DNA from: Hsuehochloa calcarea
Lineage: Eukaryota; Streptophyta; Magnoliopsida; Poales; Poaceae
Length of the DNA: 64,000 nucleotides
Assembly (NCBI GenBank): GCA_036346395.1
Contig: CM070604.1
Coordinates: forward strand, 47,643,662-47,707,661
Direction: 5' to 3'
The notes below the pieces were generated by a model that worked only from the letters and a program-made list of their open reading frames with translations, searched no databases and had not been told where the DNA came from. Made by a program: the position numbers and the translations under genes. Each line of letters opens with the position of its first letter. The stretch's first letter is position 1. Of this stretch, positions 33,646 to 46,508 are shown piece after piece.

Positions 33646-35600
33646 GTGAGTGATCTATTTCTTCAGTTGCCACTTGTTGGTTCCATTGGTCCATAGCATC
33701 ATTCAAGAGGCGCAAAATCTTGGTGGTTTCGTGGGCCCTATCACTACTATTTCCACTGATCAATTCCAGCTTACGTACAGGGGACAAATAATATTATGGA
33801 TCTGGTGATTGGCACACTTACAAAAAATTTAACTACGAACATTACTTATATTAAACAGAAAGACAAATATTATTGACTTTTATCTTTATCTTTTTGCTTT
33901 TTTACCTTTTGATTTCTTTTTCAGCAGAATCTGTTTTTTTTTTGTTTCCGTTGCATTTGAAATTTTTGTCACATGATATATTAATTTATATAATTTTCTA
34001 CTCCCCTCGGGCGGATCCAACATGTAATGATGGGTTCAAGTGACCCTAATACCATCTAGCTTAACACATGAAGATGTTAAAATCTTATAACGCTATTATA
34101 AAGTATCATTATTAATTCATACCCATAATGATCCCAGTGTATCTTTTTCTTGGATCCGCCCCTAAGAGTACCAGAAGAGCGAGAAATACCAGATATGTTG
34201 TCTTGTAATGTAGAGCTTCACCGTTCTGAATAAACAGCAGCAGAACATGCAACCTGTTTTCTTCTTGCTTCCTGCCACTAAGATAATAGTACCACCACTT
34301 AACTGCAAATGGCGTGAGTAGAGTAAATTGTTGATGTATACTAGTACAGTAGTACTCTATTTGGGTGCATTGACGCTTCACATTTTCACAACCTAAAGTG
34401 CAAACTTTAGTGTAGCACCTTTCTGAAAAGAACTTTAGCAGATGGAACCCTTTCTGGTACGTTCAATTCCGAGTAAATTAATCCAACGGCAGTGAAAAAT
34501 GTGAAATGTGTACTTGGGAAGCCGTTTCTCTGACAAGACTCTCCTGCCAGATGGCCGAATCCACCAAACATTTCCTGCTCGTCCAGTGAACACATCCTCC
34601 GGGCGCGTCGAACTGAATGCAAGGCATCGATGGGGTAGTTTGCTGGCTCACCTACCTACACTGCACCCGTACTCCTCGTTCGTACAAAGATTTATGGTTT
34701 ATACTGTGAGTTGTCGGGTTTCCAACGGAACACATGGTCAGTAGGCCACCTCACGTATATGCAAATGGCCTCAGTTGTTGTCAAGTCGATTGATTTCTAC
34801 TACCCTGTGAGAAAACCTACACCAACTGTTTCTACTGCTCCTCCGTAGTCTCAGTTTTTCGGATCCGACGGATCTCCCTGTAGCCGTCTTCCACTGTAGC
34901 TAAAGGCGGAGTTAATTGGACTCACCTCGTGTTACAGGATATCAAATTCCAAAAAAATTTAACAGGTTTGTATATATTATACGTGCACTTCTTAGTTCAA
35001 AAGATACGCACTCCGATTCAGATTAACCTCTGATCTCTTACAACTAAAATTACTATTTAGTATAATATTACTTAAAAATTATATATGATGTTATATGTCT
35101 GGTGAAACGGTGAATTCCGATCATTTTCGTTGTAGTTCCGTCTCGCAAGGTGATTTCTGGATCCAAAGGACCCCAAAAAAATAAATAAGACCATAGCAAT
35201 GAGACCACCGGAGCTAGATTCGCTCGAATTCCTCGCAGGGGATCGCAGATCACCGAGACCACGAATCTCAATGTGACCAAATTATGTGAAGCTAGGAGTC
35301 GGCTGAGTTGCATGTGGTGTGTGTGCTCTGTACACTCTTTCGAGAGAGAAATATGCAAAATTCCATTTTTATTCGACTGGCAGTTAGCAATTCCATTTGT
35401 TCCTGGCAGTCACGACCAAGGATTCAAAAATCGGTCCCGACTCAATTCCGGCGGTGGTCGGTACCGGTAACCGGCCGGTTCCGGTTTTTCCGATCGAATT
35501 TCGTTAAATTTTACTTAAAAATCAATCAAAATTTAAATTTACAAACTCCAAAAACCAATCAAGATTTTAAATCCCAACCCCACCGATAAAACCAATTATC
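33646..35600. other. Intergenic DNA upstream of KAS I
   Basis: No gene is visible. 35420-35600 holds paired 'ggtcggtaccggtaaccgg' and 'attaccgacc' text that may be a small decayed inverted-repeat element, but I could not define its ends. Confidence 0.35.
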
Positions 35601-35898
35601 ACCTATTACCGACCGGAATTTCCATCCTGATCACGACTCACGAGGGCGGCAAAACAAAGACGGCATCGCAGAGTCCGCCCAGGTTCGTTGAGAAACCCAC
35701 CGCCCCCGCTCCGGCGCCTCCAAAGCACCCGAAACCCAAACCTTCTGTGGGCCCCACTGCCCCCACCGTCCATACATACACGCACGCACCCTCGCTTCCA
35801 GTTCGACCCGGCAGCTAGCCACGCCAAAGCAGAGAGGCCCCCCCCTCCCTCCCTCCTCGTTTCCATCGCCACCCTCTCCTCCCGCCGCCGCCGCAGCG
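35601..35898 (+). promoter_or_regulatory. KAS I proximal promoter and 5' leader
   Basis: GC- and pyrimidine-rich sequence (for example ccccccctccctccctcctc near 35839-35858) directly before the KAS I ATG. The C/T run suits a grass core-promoter pyrimidine patch. No TATA box is obvious and the start site is not fixed. Confidence 0.45.
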
Positions 35899-38800
35899 AT
35901 GCAGAGCCTCCTCCTCCCCACCGCCGCCGCAGCCGTGTCCCCGACGGCGCCGAGGAGGCGGCTCGGGCGCGTCTCCGTCCGCGCCTCCGACGCGGCGGCG
36001 GCGGCGCCTCGGCGGGAGACGGATCCGAAGAAGCGGGTGGTAATCACGGGGATGGGGCTGGTGTCCGTGTTCGGGAACGACGTGGACGCCTACTACGATC
36101 GGCTGCTCGCCGGGGAGAGCGGAGTGGGGCCCATCGACCGCTTCGACGCCGCCAATTTCCCCACCCGCTTCGCGGGCCAGATCCGGGGCTTCTCCTCCGA
36201 GGGATACATCGACGGCAAGAACGACCGCCGCCTGGACGACTGCCTCCGCTACTGCATCGTCAGCGGCAAGAAGGCGCTCGAGTCCGCTGACCTCGCCCTC
36301 GGCTCCAATGCCATGGACAAGGTAACAACACTAACGCAGCTCGGATTCAAATGCCGTGTCTCTGCTGGATCAGGCGCTCACTGATGCTAATGTAGTGTAA
36401 TTTTTTGTTTTGAAGTTACTAGCCAGTAAAGCTGGGGGCTTTCGGTCCTAGAAAGTGTCTTGGGGTTTAACACTTTGAATAGATCAGGGGACAGGTGCTG
36501 ACTGATTATGTTACGGTTACCTTTTCCCTTTTTGTTGGTTGGAGATGTGATTTCTGAGGATAGTTCTGATGCCAAGAAGATTGGGTTGACGGTGAGACGA
36601 ACACGTTGAATAGCCAAAAGAGGAACAATTGGGGGCGGTCTTGCGAGTAACGATCTCGCGGGTAGATCCCGAGCGTTAAGCCGTTAAGAATGTAAAATGT
36701 GGTACTGTGGGTTGTGGATTGTAGTAGGAAGGGGATGCTATTCTTCTAGTTTAGTTCCTCAATGCGAAACAGAGGATGAAACGTTTTTTCACTTTGGGAG
36801 GGAAGCTGGTGAATGGTAGTATTAGTTTGCCTAGTTTTAGTTTATCTAATTCGGGTTGCAGGGAGCAAAGGGCAATAAAGAGGGCTACTGTCATAAACAA
36901 GGTTGTTGGGAATGTCATCTAATCTAGAAGGTGTGATGGCCTTATCTAATCTCAGCAGCGAATTACTTGTACTAGGATTTGAGCAACGACACAGTTGTTT
37001 CGGTACTCCTTATATTTTTGTGGTTGGCAGGTGCAGTGTTCCAACTCTATTTGGATTGGCTAAATCAATTGGATAAGAGCCCAATTTGGTCTGTAGTAAG
37101 AATGACGCTTGCCTCTGCTTTGCTCGTTAGTGTATCTCTTTGTTTGTATCTAATTTAAAACTAAGTGGGCGTTGAATGACATGGATAATGAAGCTACTTC
37201 TTTGATTTGTGTCATGTGGGGACATTACTATACCCGGCGCCCCAAGCAATTAGCAGGTTAAGCATTAGGAGTTAGACTCGGATAGGTTAGAAGTTAGAAT
37301 CGGTTTCAACTAGAGATCAGAATTGGATACAGCTAGCTTAGGAGTCAGAGTCGGATTCTTGTAATCGTTAAACAGGGACTTTTCCCTAGTCTGTTTGGGG
37401 GACCTCTTTATATACCAGGTCCAGTGTATCAATGAGAATCATCCAGAGTTAATCACTCTCTTTTCCTTTACCTTCGATTGCTTCTTCTACCCTTGCGCCT
37501 CCTCCGCGCATTCTCTTCTTCCTTACCGAGCCCTACCAATCAACACGGCTTCCGGACATCGAGGTCCAGGGCCGAAACCACTCGTTTCCCACTCCAACTT
37601 GTTACGCTCTGGCATGGGACATGACAACTTGGTATCAGAGCAGTCGATTCCGGGTGGCTCAAGGATGGCGGACAACGACCAACAACTCGTAGTAGTCACC
37701 GAGGAGATCGCCCAGCTGACGGCGACCATGACGGGATTGAGTGCAACTGTGGAATCGCTCGACACATCCATTACAACCGTCAGAGACGATCTGGCCGGCC
37801 GCTTGGTTGTTCTGGAACAGCGACAGGTGGGCGATGGCCTGCTTCCAACGCCGCATGGCATGCAGCAAGCTGTACACCACCGAGGAGAGGGACACCAGCC
37901 CTCTTGATTTCACAAATTGGATTTTCCTGCGTTCGCATGGCATGCAGCAAGCTGTGCACCACTGAGGAGAGGGACACCAGCCCTCTCGATTTCACAAACT
38001 GGATTTTCCTACGTTCGACCGCAAGGAAGAACCCCTAGGATGGTTGCATCGTTGCTAGCAATTTTTTCAGGGGCAGAGGACACCCGAATTAAATAAGGTG
38101 TGGCTCACATCCTATCACCTCGTGGGCATTGCACAACAATGGTACTTCCAACTTGAGCGTGACGAGGGTGAACCCAAATGACGCAATTTTAAAGACTTCA
38201 TCAGCATTCGCTTCGGACCATCCATCCGGCATAACCCACTGGGCAAACTCAAGGAACTGCGCCAGACAGGAACAGTCGAGGATTACCAAGCTTAGTCCTC
38301 GCCATACTTTGTTGCGCGGAGAACCTGCAACCCCGTCAGCAAGTCCAACTATTTACACCAGGGTTGGTCGAGCCAATCCACACAAATGTGGAGCTGTAGA
38401 ATCCGGCAAGCCCGCAGATGGCCATGGCACTAGCTCGTGCTTATGAGCATCGCGCACAGGCTGCCATCGCAGGTCATCCGGGTGCAACAACAGGCGGGGC
38501 GCGCGTGACACCACCTCAACACGCGACAACAACACCAACGGTTCAGGCCCCGATGAAAACAACAGAAGGAACAATCGTACCCGTGGCCAAGCCGGCTCCT
38601 TGCTAGCGCTGACGGCGGCTTACGCTGAAAGAGATGTAGGCCTGTAAGGAGGTGGGTCTGTGCTACAACTGCGACGACAAATTCAAACCAAACCATCGAT
38701 GCAAGTGGTTTTTCTTGTTGATCTCTCCCAGCATGGGCGATGCGGACAACGATGCTGACTTCAACAATGAGCCCAAAATTTCCGTGTACGCACTCTGGCA

Positions 38801-41800
38801 TCCAACTGGCCAGCCGCACCATTTAGCTTTCGGTGCCGCTCTCAGGTCGCACTTCACGGTACTCCTGGATACCAGCTCGACTCACAATTTCATTAGTGAG
38901 TCTGCCGCGGCGGGTGCAAGGCTTAGTCCACAACCACGCCAGGGCATGTCGGTGTCTGTGGCTGGTGGCGATTGCATCACGAGTAGTGGCATCGGCCGAT
39001 CCATGCTACCGACGATCGGCACCGAGAATTCTACTGCTGATTTTTACGCAATTCCCTTGGACGAGTTCGATGTTGTCTTGGGTGTCCAATGGGTTGAAAC
39101 ACTCGGTCCGATTCTCTGGGATTTCACCGAGCATACCATGGTGTTTTGGCGATCTAACTGCCTGGTGTCTTTGGCGTGGGCTTGGTGCGCCTTCCGCGGC
39201 CCACTCGTTCCAGTGCACTAGTCAGGATCTCCTGGAAGAGATGCTTGAGGAATTTGAGGGCATGTTCGCCAAACCCACTAGATTGCCACCTGCGCGCAAC
39301 CGGTACCATCACATCCACATGCTTCCCGGTACTGCGCCCGTGGTAGTTCGCTCCAATCGCTACCCCCAGCATCTCAAGGACGAACTCGAACGTCAATGTA
39401 GCACGATGTTGCGCTAGAAGATCATTAGACCAAGCACTTCGGCATTTTCCTCGCCGGTCCTCTTAGTCAAGAAATGTGATGGTATGTGGCATTTTTGCAT
39501 CGACTACTGCGCTCTCAATGATAAGACCGTCAAGGATAAATTCGCTATCCTAGTTGTGGATGAGTTGTTGGATGAGTTGCGAGGTGCAAAATTTTCACCA
39601 AGCTTGACTTGCGCTCCGGTTACCATCAAGTCCTCATGCATCCTTTTGACGTCGAGAAGATGACGTTTCACGCGCATGAAGGCCTGTTCGAGTTCCTCGT
39701 CATGCCTTTTGGCTTGACTAATGCATTGGCTACTTTCCAAGCCTTGATGAACGATGTTCTCCACCCATTCTTACATCGCTTTGTGCTGGTATTTTTTTAC
39801 GATATTTTGATCTATAGCAATTCTTGGGCGGATCACCTTCGACATGTTCGGGCAGTGCCACAACTTCTTCATCAACACCAACTGTTCCTTAAGCGATCGA
39901 AGTGTCTCTTTGGGGCCTCGTCGGTAACATAATTGGGCCATGTGATCTCAGCTGGTGGCGTGGCGTGGCCATGGATCTGCAGAAAGTCCAAGCAGTGCGC
40001 GGCTGGCCTACTCCTCAGTCCGTCTGTGCACTTCGTGGGTTCTTGGGGCTTGCTGGCTACTACTGCAAATTTATCAGAGCGTATAGCGCCATTGCAGAAC
40101 CTCTTACTAAAACCCTCAAGGAGTCCTTTCGGTGGTTTGAGGATGCTACTTGAGCTTTCACCGCCCTTCAAGACGCCCTCTCTGCCGCACCGGTATTATA
40201 GTTGCCTAATTACACAAAGGAATTTATCGTGGAGTGCAATGCTTCGGGCTTGAGGTTCGGCGCAATTCTACACCAAGGAGGCGGACCAGTGGCCTATTTT
40301 AGCCGCACCATTGCACCTCGCCACGCCAAGCTCGCCGCATATGAGAGGGAGCTGATCGGCCTGGTATAGGCCGTTCATCATTGGCGACCCTACCTTTGAC
40401 GCCACACATTCTAACTACAGACTGACCACTACAGTTTAAAATGTTTGCTTGATCAGCGCCTGTCCACAATTCCACAACATCATTGGGTTCGCAAACTCTT
40501 GGGATACGATTTTTGCGTGGAGTTCAAGCTTGGGCGACATAACATTGTTGCAAATGCCCTCACTTGTAGGGACACGGAAGACGTCGCACTATTTGCCTTT
40601 TCAGCACCATCCTTTGCTGTCCTTGACGATCTTCGTTGCGAGGTGGCTGACGGCACTTTAGAGCTTGCCTCCATCCGGGTGGTCTATGGTCGACAGCTTC
40701 TGACATTATGGCCATTGGTCGACGGTTCTGGAAAGGTGGCCGCGGTGGATCAACTCTCGCGTGACTGTGACCAATTATTGGCCGAGGTCAAGGAGCGTTT
40801 GCTCCAGACGCAGCAATACCACAAACGACAGTATGACAACAACCACAGGGATCTCCAATTCATCGTGGGTCAATGGGTGTGGCTGCGATTACACCATCGG
40901 CTGGTAGCTTCGCTTGCTCTTCGAGGACAAAAAAATTGGCTTCACATTTCTATGGGCCATAGGTGATCACGGAACAAATTGGTCAGGTGGCATATCGTCT
41001 TTAGCTTCCGCCTCCGCTCGCATTCACAATGTATTTCATGTGAGTCGTCTCAAGCCTTTCTAGGGCACTTCGCCATCCGACCCTCCGGCGCTACCAGAAT
41101 CCATCACGGCCGTGTCTTACCTACACCACGTGTTGTTCGTCGTGCTCGCCTCGCTCGGTGTGTGTGGGAAGTGCTAGTTTAGTGGGAGGGCCTTCCGGAG
41201 TCAAAACACTTCTTGGGAGCCCGTTGACGATTTTGGCCGCCGCTCCCGACTTTCCAGCTCGAGGACAAGCTGTTTCCGGAGGGAGGGAGAGATTTCATGT
41301 GGGGACATTACTATACCCGGCGCCCCAAGAAATTAGCAGGTTAAGCATTAGGAGTTAGACACTTAGACTTGGATAGGTTAGGAGTTAGAATCGGTTTCAA
41401 CTAGAGATCAGAATTGGATCAACTAGCTTAGGAGTCAGAGTCGGATTCTTGTAATCGTTAAATAGGGACTCTTCCCTAGTCGGTTTGGGGGACCTCTTTA
41501 TACACCAGGTCCAACGTATCAATGAGAATCATCCAGAGTTAATCGATCTCTTTTCACCTCCGATTGCTTCTTCTACCCCTGCGCTTTCTCTTCTTCCTTA
41601 CCGAGCCCTACCAATCAACACGGCTCCCAGACGTCGAGGTCCAGGGCCGAAACCACCCGTTTGCCACTCCTACTTGTTACGCTCCGGCACAGGTCCGGCA
41701 CAGGACGTGACAATTTGAGTGAAAAAGAGTTGTGATGAGCTGGAGGGTAAGCTTGTGAGAGTAACTTGCCGTGGGGTTGACTAAGGTTCCAGAAGTGTAA

Positions 41801-44308
41801 GATCATGTGACTTATGAATCATGGTCTACTACAGCACAAATGTTCAAAATACGTGTACTTTAATTGGGCTTCAATTATATAGGGGCGTGTCTGTTTTAAA
41901 TTGGTATCAAGTATCAACACAATATAGAGTGATTTTTGTTTCCTTTTAATCTCAAAAATATTTTTTGGGCACTATACGTTCAGTCTAGAGTAACACATGA
42001 GCTTTGCAAAAATCTGTTTTTGCATTTGAATATTTGATGAATCCCTTGCATTATTATTATAGAAAAGAAACATTTTTGGACTTAAGTCACATTCACTTTT
42101 AGCACACTAAACTTCTTCGGTTTGTTTAGGGTTGATAGTGACTTCATAAGCTCCATTTAATATTTGACTACACTGTTATGTTTGTTTTTGTCATTATCAC
42201 TATCTTTGGAGAAAAATGATGTTTGGTGCTAATTAGTAAATGTTCTCTCTGGCAGATTGACAAGGCCCGGGCTGGTGTACTTGTGGGCACTGGTATGGGT
42301 GGCCTCACAGTGTTTTCTGATGGTGTTCAGAATCTTATCGAGAAGGGGCACAGAAAGATTACTCCTTTCTTCATCCCGTATGCCATAACAAACATGGGAT
42401 CTGCCCTGCTTGCAATGGACATTGGTTTCATGGGTCCAAACTACTCTATCTCAACTGCCTGTGCTACCTCGAACTACTGTTTCTACGCTGCAGCAAACCA
42501 CATTCGCAGAGGTGAAGCTGATGTGATGATTGCTGGTGGCACTGAAGCCGCGATTATTCCAATTGGTGTTGGTGGGTTTGTTGCGTGTAGAGCACTGTCA
42601 CAGAGGAATGATGACCCTAAAACAGCATCAAGGCCTTGGGACCAAGACCGTGATGGTTTTGTCATGGGTGAAGGAGCTGGAGTACTGGTATGTTCTATGA
42701 ATCTTTCTGATCCAGATTATATATTGGACTTCAGCTGATATCATCACTTTACTGAAAATTTTCCTATACTGATAGTATTTTGCTGCCTGTAAAGTGAAAC
42801 TAATTTATTTGTTTTGAACCATCTGTTCAATAACTTCCAGTGAATTTCGGTAGGCTCAAAGTCGATCTCTAACTACTCCAATAGAGAATAATTGTTTCCA
42901 AACATATTCAAGTTATCACATTTTGATTTTTGCCGGAATCTTGTATGGTGCTCCTATCATAGAACATGATCATAACAAAAGTTCATTATTTCATATGCTC
43001 TACATTTTATTCTGGAATTATGATTCGCTGCTCTTTTAACCCCTTAATTCTGTCAAATTGAAAAGGTCATGGAGAGCCTAGAACATGCAATGAAACGTGA
43101 TGCACCAATAATTGCAGAGTATTTAGGAGGTGCTGTGAACTGTGATGCTTACCATATGACTGACCCAAGATCCGATGGTCTTGGTGTTTCATCATGCATT
43201 AGGCAAAGTCTTGGAGATGCTGGCGTGGCACCAGAGGAGGTAATCCAAAAAAATTTACCCCTAAAAAATACTCTTGTTTGTATTTGTTCTGTTATTCATA
43301 AAATTTTGTCTACCTTTGTCACGTGGCAGTTATGTGTGATTCTTAAATTATGATTCATAGTCGTGTGATTTGGCTATTTTTGTATTAGGTTTGCTACTTT
43401 TTTATGCAATAACAATTTAACTCATCAGGGCTGGGTTGGCACATAATTGTAACTTGTTAACGCAATAACGGCAACTCCTGCCATCTTTCCATAGTATACC
43501 TTTTACTTGAAAAGCTTAATTTTGATGATATAGAATTAATGTTTTCACAATGATCTCTGATTGGTCTTCTCCGTTTAATGTTTAATGATTCTGCCACTTG
43601 TAAATTTCTGGTTTTGATTGCACAAATGCTCTGAAGAAGTTTCATATGACTGGAAAAATCACAAATGACTATTTGCAGGTCAACTACATAAATGCTCATG
43701 CAACATCCACACTTGCTGGTGATCTGGCAGAGGTGAATGCCATCAAGCAAGTATTTAAGGATCCATCTGGGATAAAAATAAATGCAACCAAGGTACTTCC
43801 ATTTCCTATCTTTGTTACTTCAAGGAGATTGATTAATTGCCCCCTCCTAATGCGATCTTCCATTTGCAGTCCATGATAGGACATTGCCTTGGTGCATCAG
43901 GTGGTTTGGAAGCCATTGCTACTATTAAAGCTATAACCACCGGATGGGTGCATCCGAGCATAAACCAGTTTGTAAGTATTGGTTTACATTATTAGATCTA
44001 ATTTAGCTAGGAATCCAGAAGAAACCTGAGAGGCACATTATGGCTATAAATACTAAGAGCTACACTTTTAACTGCAGAATCCGGAGCCAGCGGTTGAATT
44101 TGACACGGTACCTAATGTAAAAAAGCAACACGAAGTGAATGTTGGTGAGTAGCATTAGCAATGTCTATGCTTTATAGTATCACACTATTACTCCCCAATC
44201 TCCCTCCTTCCTCTCCCCCTCATATTTGTTTGCTATGCAGGTATCTCAAATTCCTTTGGATTTGGAGGACACAATTCAGTGGTAGTATTTGCACCATTCA
44301 AGCCTTAA
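35899..44308 (+). CDS. KAS1: 3-oxoacyl-[acyl-carrier-protein] synthase I, plastid (KAS I)
   Basis: Condensing enzyme of plastid fatty acid synthesis that extends acyl-ACP with malonyl-ACP, from C4 to C16. Seven exons: 35899-36321, 42256-42687, 43066-43239, 43679-43792, 43870-43971, 44078-44144, 44241-44308. All have GT/AG borders and join to 459 residues, close to the 462 of barley KAS I. The first ~35 residues are Ala/Arg/Ser-rich with no acids before DAAAAAPRR, as expected for a transit peptide. The mature domain starts KKRVVITGMGLVSVFG. The catalytic triad is visible: Cys210 (STACATS), His350 (NAHATSTLAGD) and His386 (MIGHCLGASGG). The Gly-rich end GFGGHNSVVVF is also intact. Intron 1 is 5.9 kb because of a gypsy insertion. 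Closest remembered relatives are the barley and rice KAS I proteins. It looks functional. Confidence 0.95.
37210..37626 (+). repeat. 5' LTR of the intronic gypsy element
   Basis: 417 bases with a TATA box TTTATATA (37407-37414) and ends TGTCATGTGGGG / GGGACATGACA. Compared with the 3' LTR it shows scattered substitutions and small indels, such as the extra cacttaga in the 3' copy near 41360. Confidence 0.9.
37665..38720 (+). pseudogene. gypsy gag remnant with 82-base tandem duplication
   Basis: ATG at 37665 opens a frame with the coiled-coil-like text EEIAQLTATMTGLSATVESL. It is broken by an 82-base tandem duplication (37853-37934 and 37935-38016, both beginning gcatggcatgcagcaagctg). Past this, text for YHLVGIAQQWYFQLERDEG-like gag appears near 38110-38170 in other frames. 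A gypsy zinc-knuckle-like LCYNCDDKFKPNHRCK lies at about 38660-38705. Non-functional. Confidence 0.75.
38652..39221 (+). pseudogene. gypsy aspartic protease remnant
   Basis: The frame reads FTVLLDTSSTHNFISESAA at about 38845-38905. This is the gypsy protease active-site block with the D-T/S-G turn changed to D-T-S-S. It continues to DEFDVVLGVQWVETLGPILW (about 39060-39120), the conserved end of the domain. Altered active site and later frame breaks indicate loss of function. Confidence 0.78.
39230..40430 (+). pseudogene. gypsy reverse transcriptase and RNase H remnant
   Basis: Reverse transcriptase text includes GMFAKPTRLPPARNRYHHI (about 39261-39317) and FEFLVMPFGLTNALATFQAL (39690-39750). 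The polymerase motif is FFYDILIYS at about 39793-39819, where the first catalytic Asp of the usual DDI is replaced by Tyr. GFLGLAGYYCKFIRAYS follows at about 40032-40085. RNase H reads EFIVECNASGLRFGAILHQG (about 40219-40278), with the first Asp changed to Asn. Stops occur near 39417, 39930, 40152 and 40368. Confidence 0.85.
40445..41290 (+). pseudogene. gypsy integrase C-terminal remnant, catalytic core deleted
   Basis: After RNase H (LLGYDFCVEFKLGRHNIVAN) the frame runs from LRCEVADGTLELASIRVVYG straight into QYHKRQYDNNHRDLQFIVGQ. The first is text before the integrase and the second belongs behind its catalytic core. The zinc-binding and D,D-35-E core region is therefore missing, with the junction near 40670-40690. 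The tail includes WVWLRLHHR and, after shifts, VFHVSRLKPF-like text (about 41028-41060). Confidence 0.75.
41293..41712 (+). repeat. 3' LTR of the intronic gypsy element
   Basis: 420 bases. The first base pair is altered (TTTCATGT instead of TGTCATGT). It carries the same TATA region near 41497-41504 and ends GGACGTGACA before the target copy atttg. Confidence 0.9.
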
Positions 44309-46508
44309 TGTGATGCTTGCTCCACAAATCTTGGCCAGAATAGTGAAGGTATTTTCAGGAAGTTGTGTTATTTTGCATGTGTTTTCTTTGGGGGAAGCAA
44401 CTGCTGATCTGAAGGGCAGCAACGTTACAAAACTGAATCTGATGAGACATTTGTACTTTAGATGCATCCATCTTCAATTAGATTGAGAGAGCGTTGTTTT
44501 GCATCATTTGCAATTGATTCTACCTGTTTTTGAGTAATGGAAAAGGCGGGAATTTCTGGAATTGTCCTGTACAAGCACATTTAGATCTTCTGTTCCATAG
44601 AAAATGCATTGGAGGCCAAGGAATTGCATGTCTGTAGTCTGTACTACCTGATCTGGGAAAATCTATACTATCACAATTTTTTGTTGTTTCCAGTATGCTA
44701 ATGCCCCTGTATTCTGAGAATTTTTATCACCATCAATTTTACGGTTGATTACTCAGTTGATACGCTCATACGTTTTGAATAAAAAAAGTCTGTTCGGAAG
44801 TGAGCTGTGATCTATATGATGAGATCACAAGTCATGCCTGAAAAAATTTGATGTACGTGGACCTATGAGCAAAGCTGGGCCAAGACGACATACACTCGTA
44901 CAGAGGCAGCGTTCGCTAGAGATTGCGCAGACGCAAGTTGTTTGCTGCAAAAGTTCTTACCTGTGAGAATGGAACTCAAATGTAGCTCGTTTTGCATGCC
45001 CAGGCCGACCTTCTCATTTCATCAGTATCGGAGAATATACAGAGAAGTACTGCACCCAGAATTGCAAAGAGATGCACATGAATATAGGCTCTCGAGCTAC
45101 ACATACCATTACCAGTGTCAATGGGATCAACCTGCATTAGTTAAAAGCTCACAGGACAAGCAGGATGCCGGGAAAAACATGGCAACACTCAAAAGGGAAA
45201 ATTCACATCACACCGCAAAGGTCAATCAGGTGTTCTAATGGTTGCAAATTCATGCCGTGATATTTGCATCTGCTACTGCTAGCACCCTGCCCGTGTTGTC
45301 ATCCTTCGATGATCTTTCCAGAGCAGTTTATCAGACCTTCAGTAGTCAGCAAAAATTAAGCATGTTGTCCGATAACTGTCGATTTGCACGGTTTGCACTC
45401 AGGCGTTCCGCAATACCTTTTTGCCAACAGTTTCACTTTCCATTGCTCACATTCTGCGATCCTTTTAGCTGGAGAGTACCCAATGTCAAAAAGCGTTGTA
45501 CAAGCAAGAAATAACTACTGAACCATTGCCAATTATCAATGATGTATTGTCAAGGTGGCCATAATCCCATTATATGCAGAACCACGCATGATCAGAAGAC
45601 GTTCTTGCTTAGGTCAGTCATCTGTACGCGAGGGGGCGACCTTGAGACGAGTAGATATCTTGGCATTACACTTGCCGTTAAATATTTCAATTATAAAATA
45701 AGCAGGCCACTGGCGAATACTTGATAAATTTAAGAAAAATGAATATTGGTATTTGATTTGAACTTAATTCCATTGTCCCCAAAAAGATGTTGGTTATTTG
45801 AGTCCAACTAAAAAATGTACCTCCCATTCTAAAATTGAAGTGTACCTTCCATAGTAAAAGAATAATTAACAGTCCCTCCCACTCTAAAAAAATGTGGATA
45901 TGTGGGTCCAGCTCAAAAAATATAGCTCCATTTAAAAGAGTGTGTGTTTTTAAAAATTTAAGGGGAGATCCTCTGATTTCAATTAATGAAACCATCTACT
46001 CGTAGGCAGCCCGGGCTTCCAGCGTGGGTGGGCTAGGGGCACACCGGCACCCCACGCCAAGTGAGCAACCCTCATCTTCCATATTAATAAAAAGGTGTAA
46101 TGGAGTCCAACTTAAAAGAGCAATTTCAGAAAATAAAATTGAACCATGTATTCCTCGGATGAGATCAAAGCATAATTGCTTGCATTTTCCTCTTATAACA
46201 TTATTTTTGCATTAATTCTTTGTGGTGTTGACAAGGCAGTCGGCTGCCAATAGGTAGAAAGATGGACCAAATGGCAAAAAAAAAAGTCCATCCATGTTAG
46301 GAAAAAAGGAGAAGAAAAATAAATATTGAAAAGGTAGTGAAAATGACTATGTTTGTGTGAAAACAAAAAAGACAAATGAGGAACGTAGGAAACTATATTT
46401 CATTAATTATGTATTGAATATACAAAATAATAGGAGGCAATTATTACCTTCTTGGTGATTCCTGACCCCGGCCAACAGGAGCTAAGCCACCTGACCAGCC
46501 GATGTAGT
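44309..46508. other. KAS I 3' flank and intergenic DNA
   Basis: The KAS I 3' untranslated region probably extends to about 44780, where a cttgaataaaaaaag-like poly(A) signal (aataaa near 44779) is seen. Beyond this I find no recognised gene. Short frames at 44942-45238 and 45242-45514 have no domain I know. Confidence 0.45.

Larger units (their letters stand above)
37210..41712 (+). mobile_element. Ty3/gypsy retrotransposon in KAS I intron 1, defective
   Basis: A 4,503-base element in the same orientation as the gene, flanked by the 5-base duplication atttg (37205-37209 and 41713-41717). LTRs are 37210-37626 and 41293-41712, with ends TGTCATGT...TGACA. The primer-binding site tggtatcagagc (37630-37641) matches initiator tRNA-Met, and a purine tract ggagggagggagaga precedes the 3' LTR. 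The coding order gag, protease, reverse transcriptase, RNase H and integrase tail is gypsy-like. The integrase catalytic core is deleted and other enzymes carry lost catalytic residues. Confidence 0.92.
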
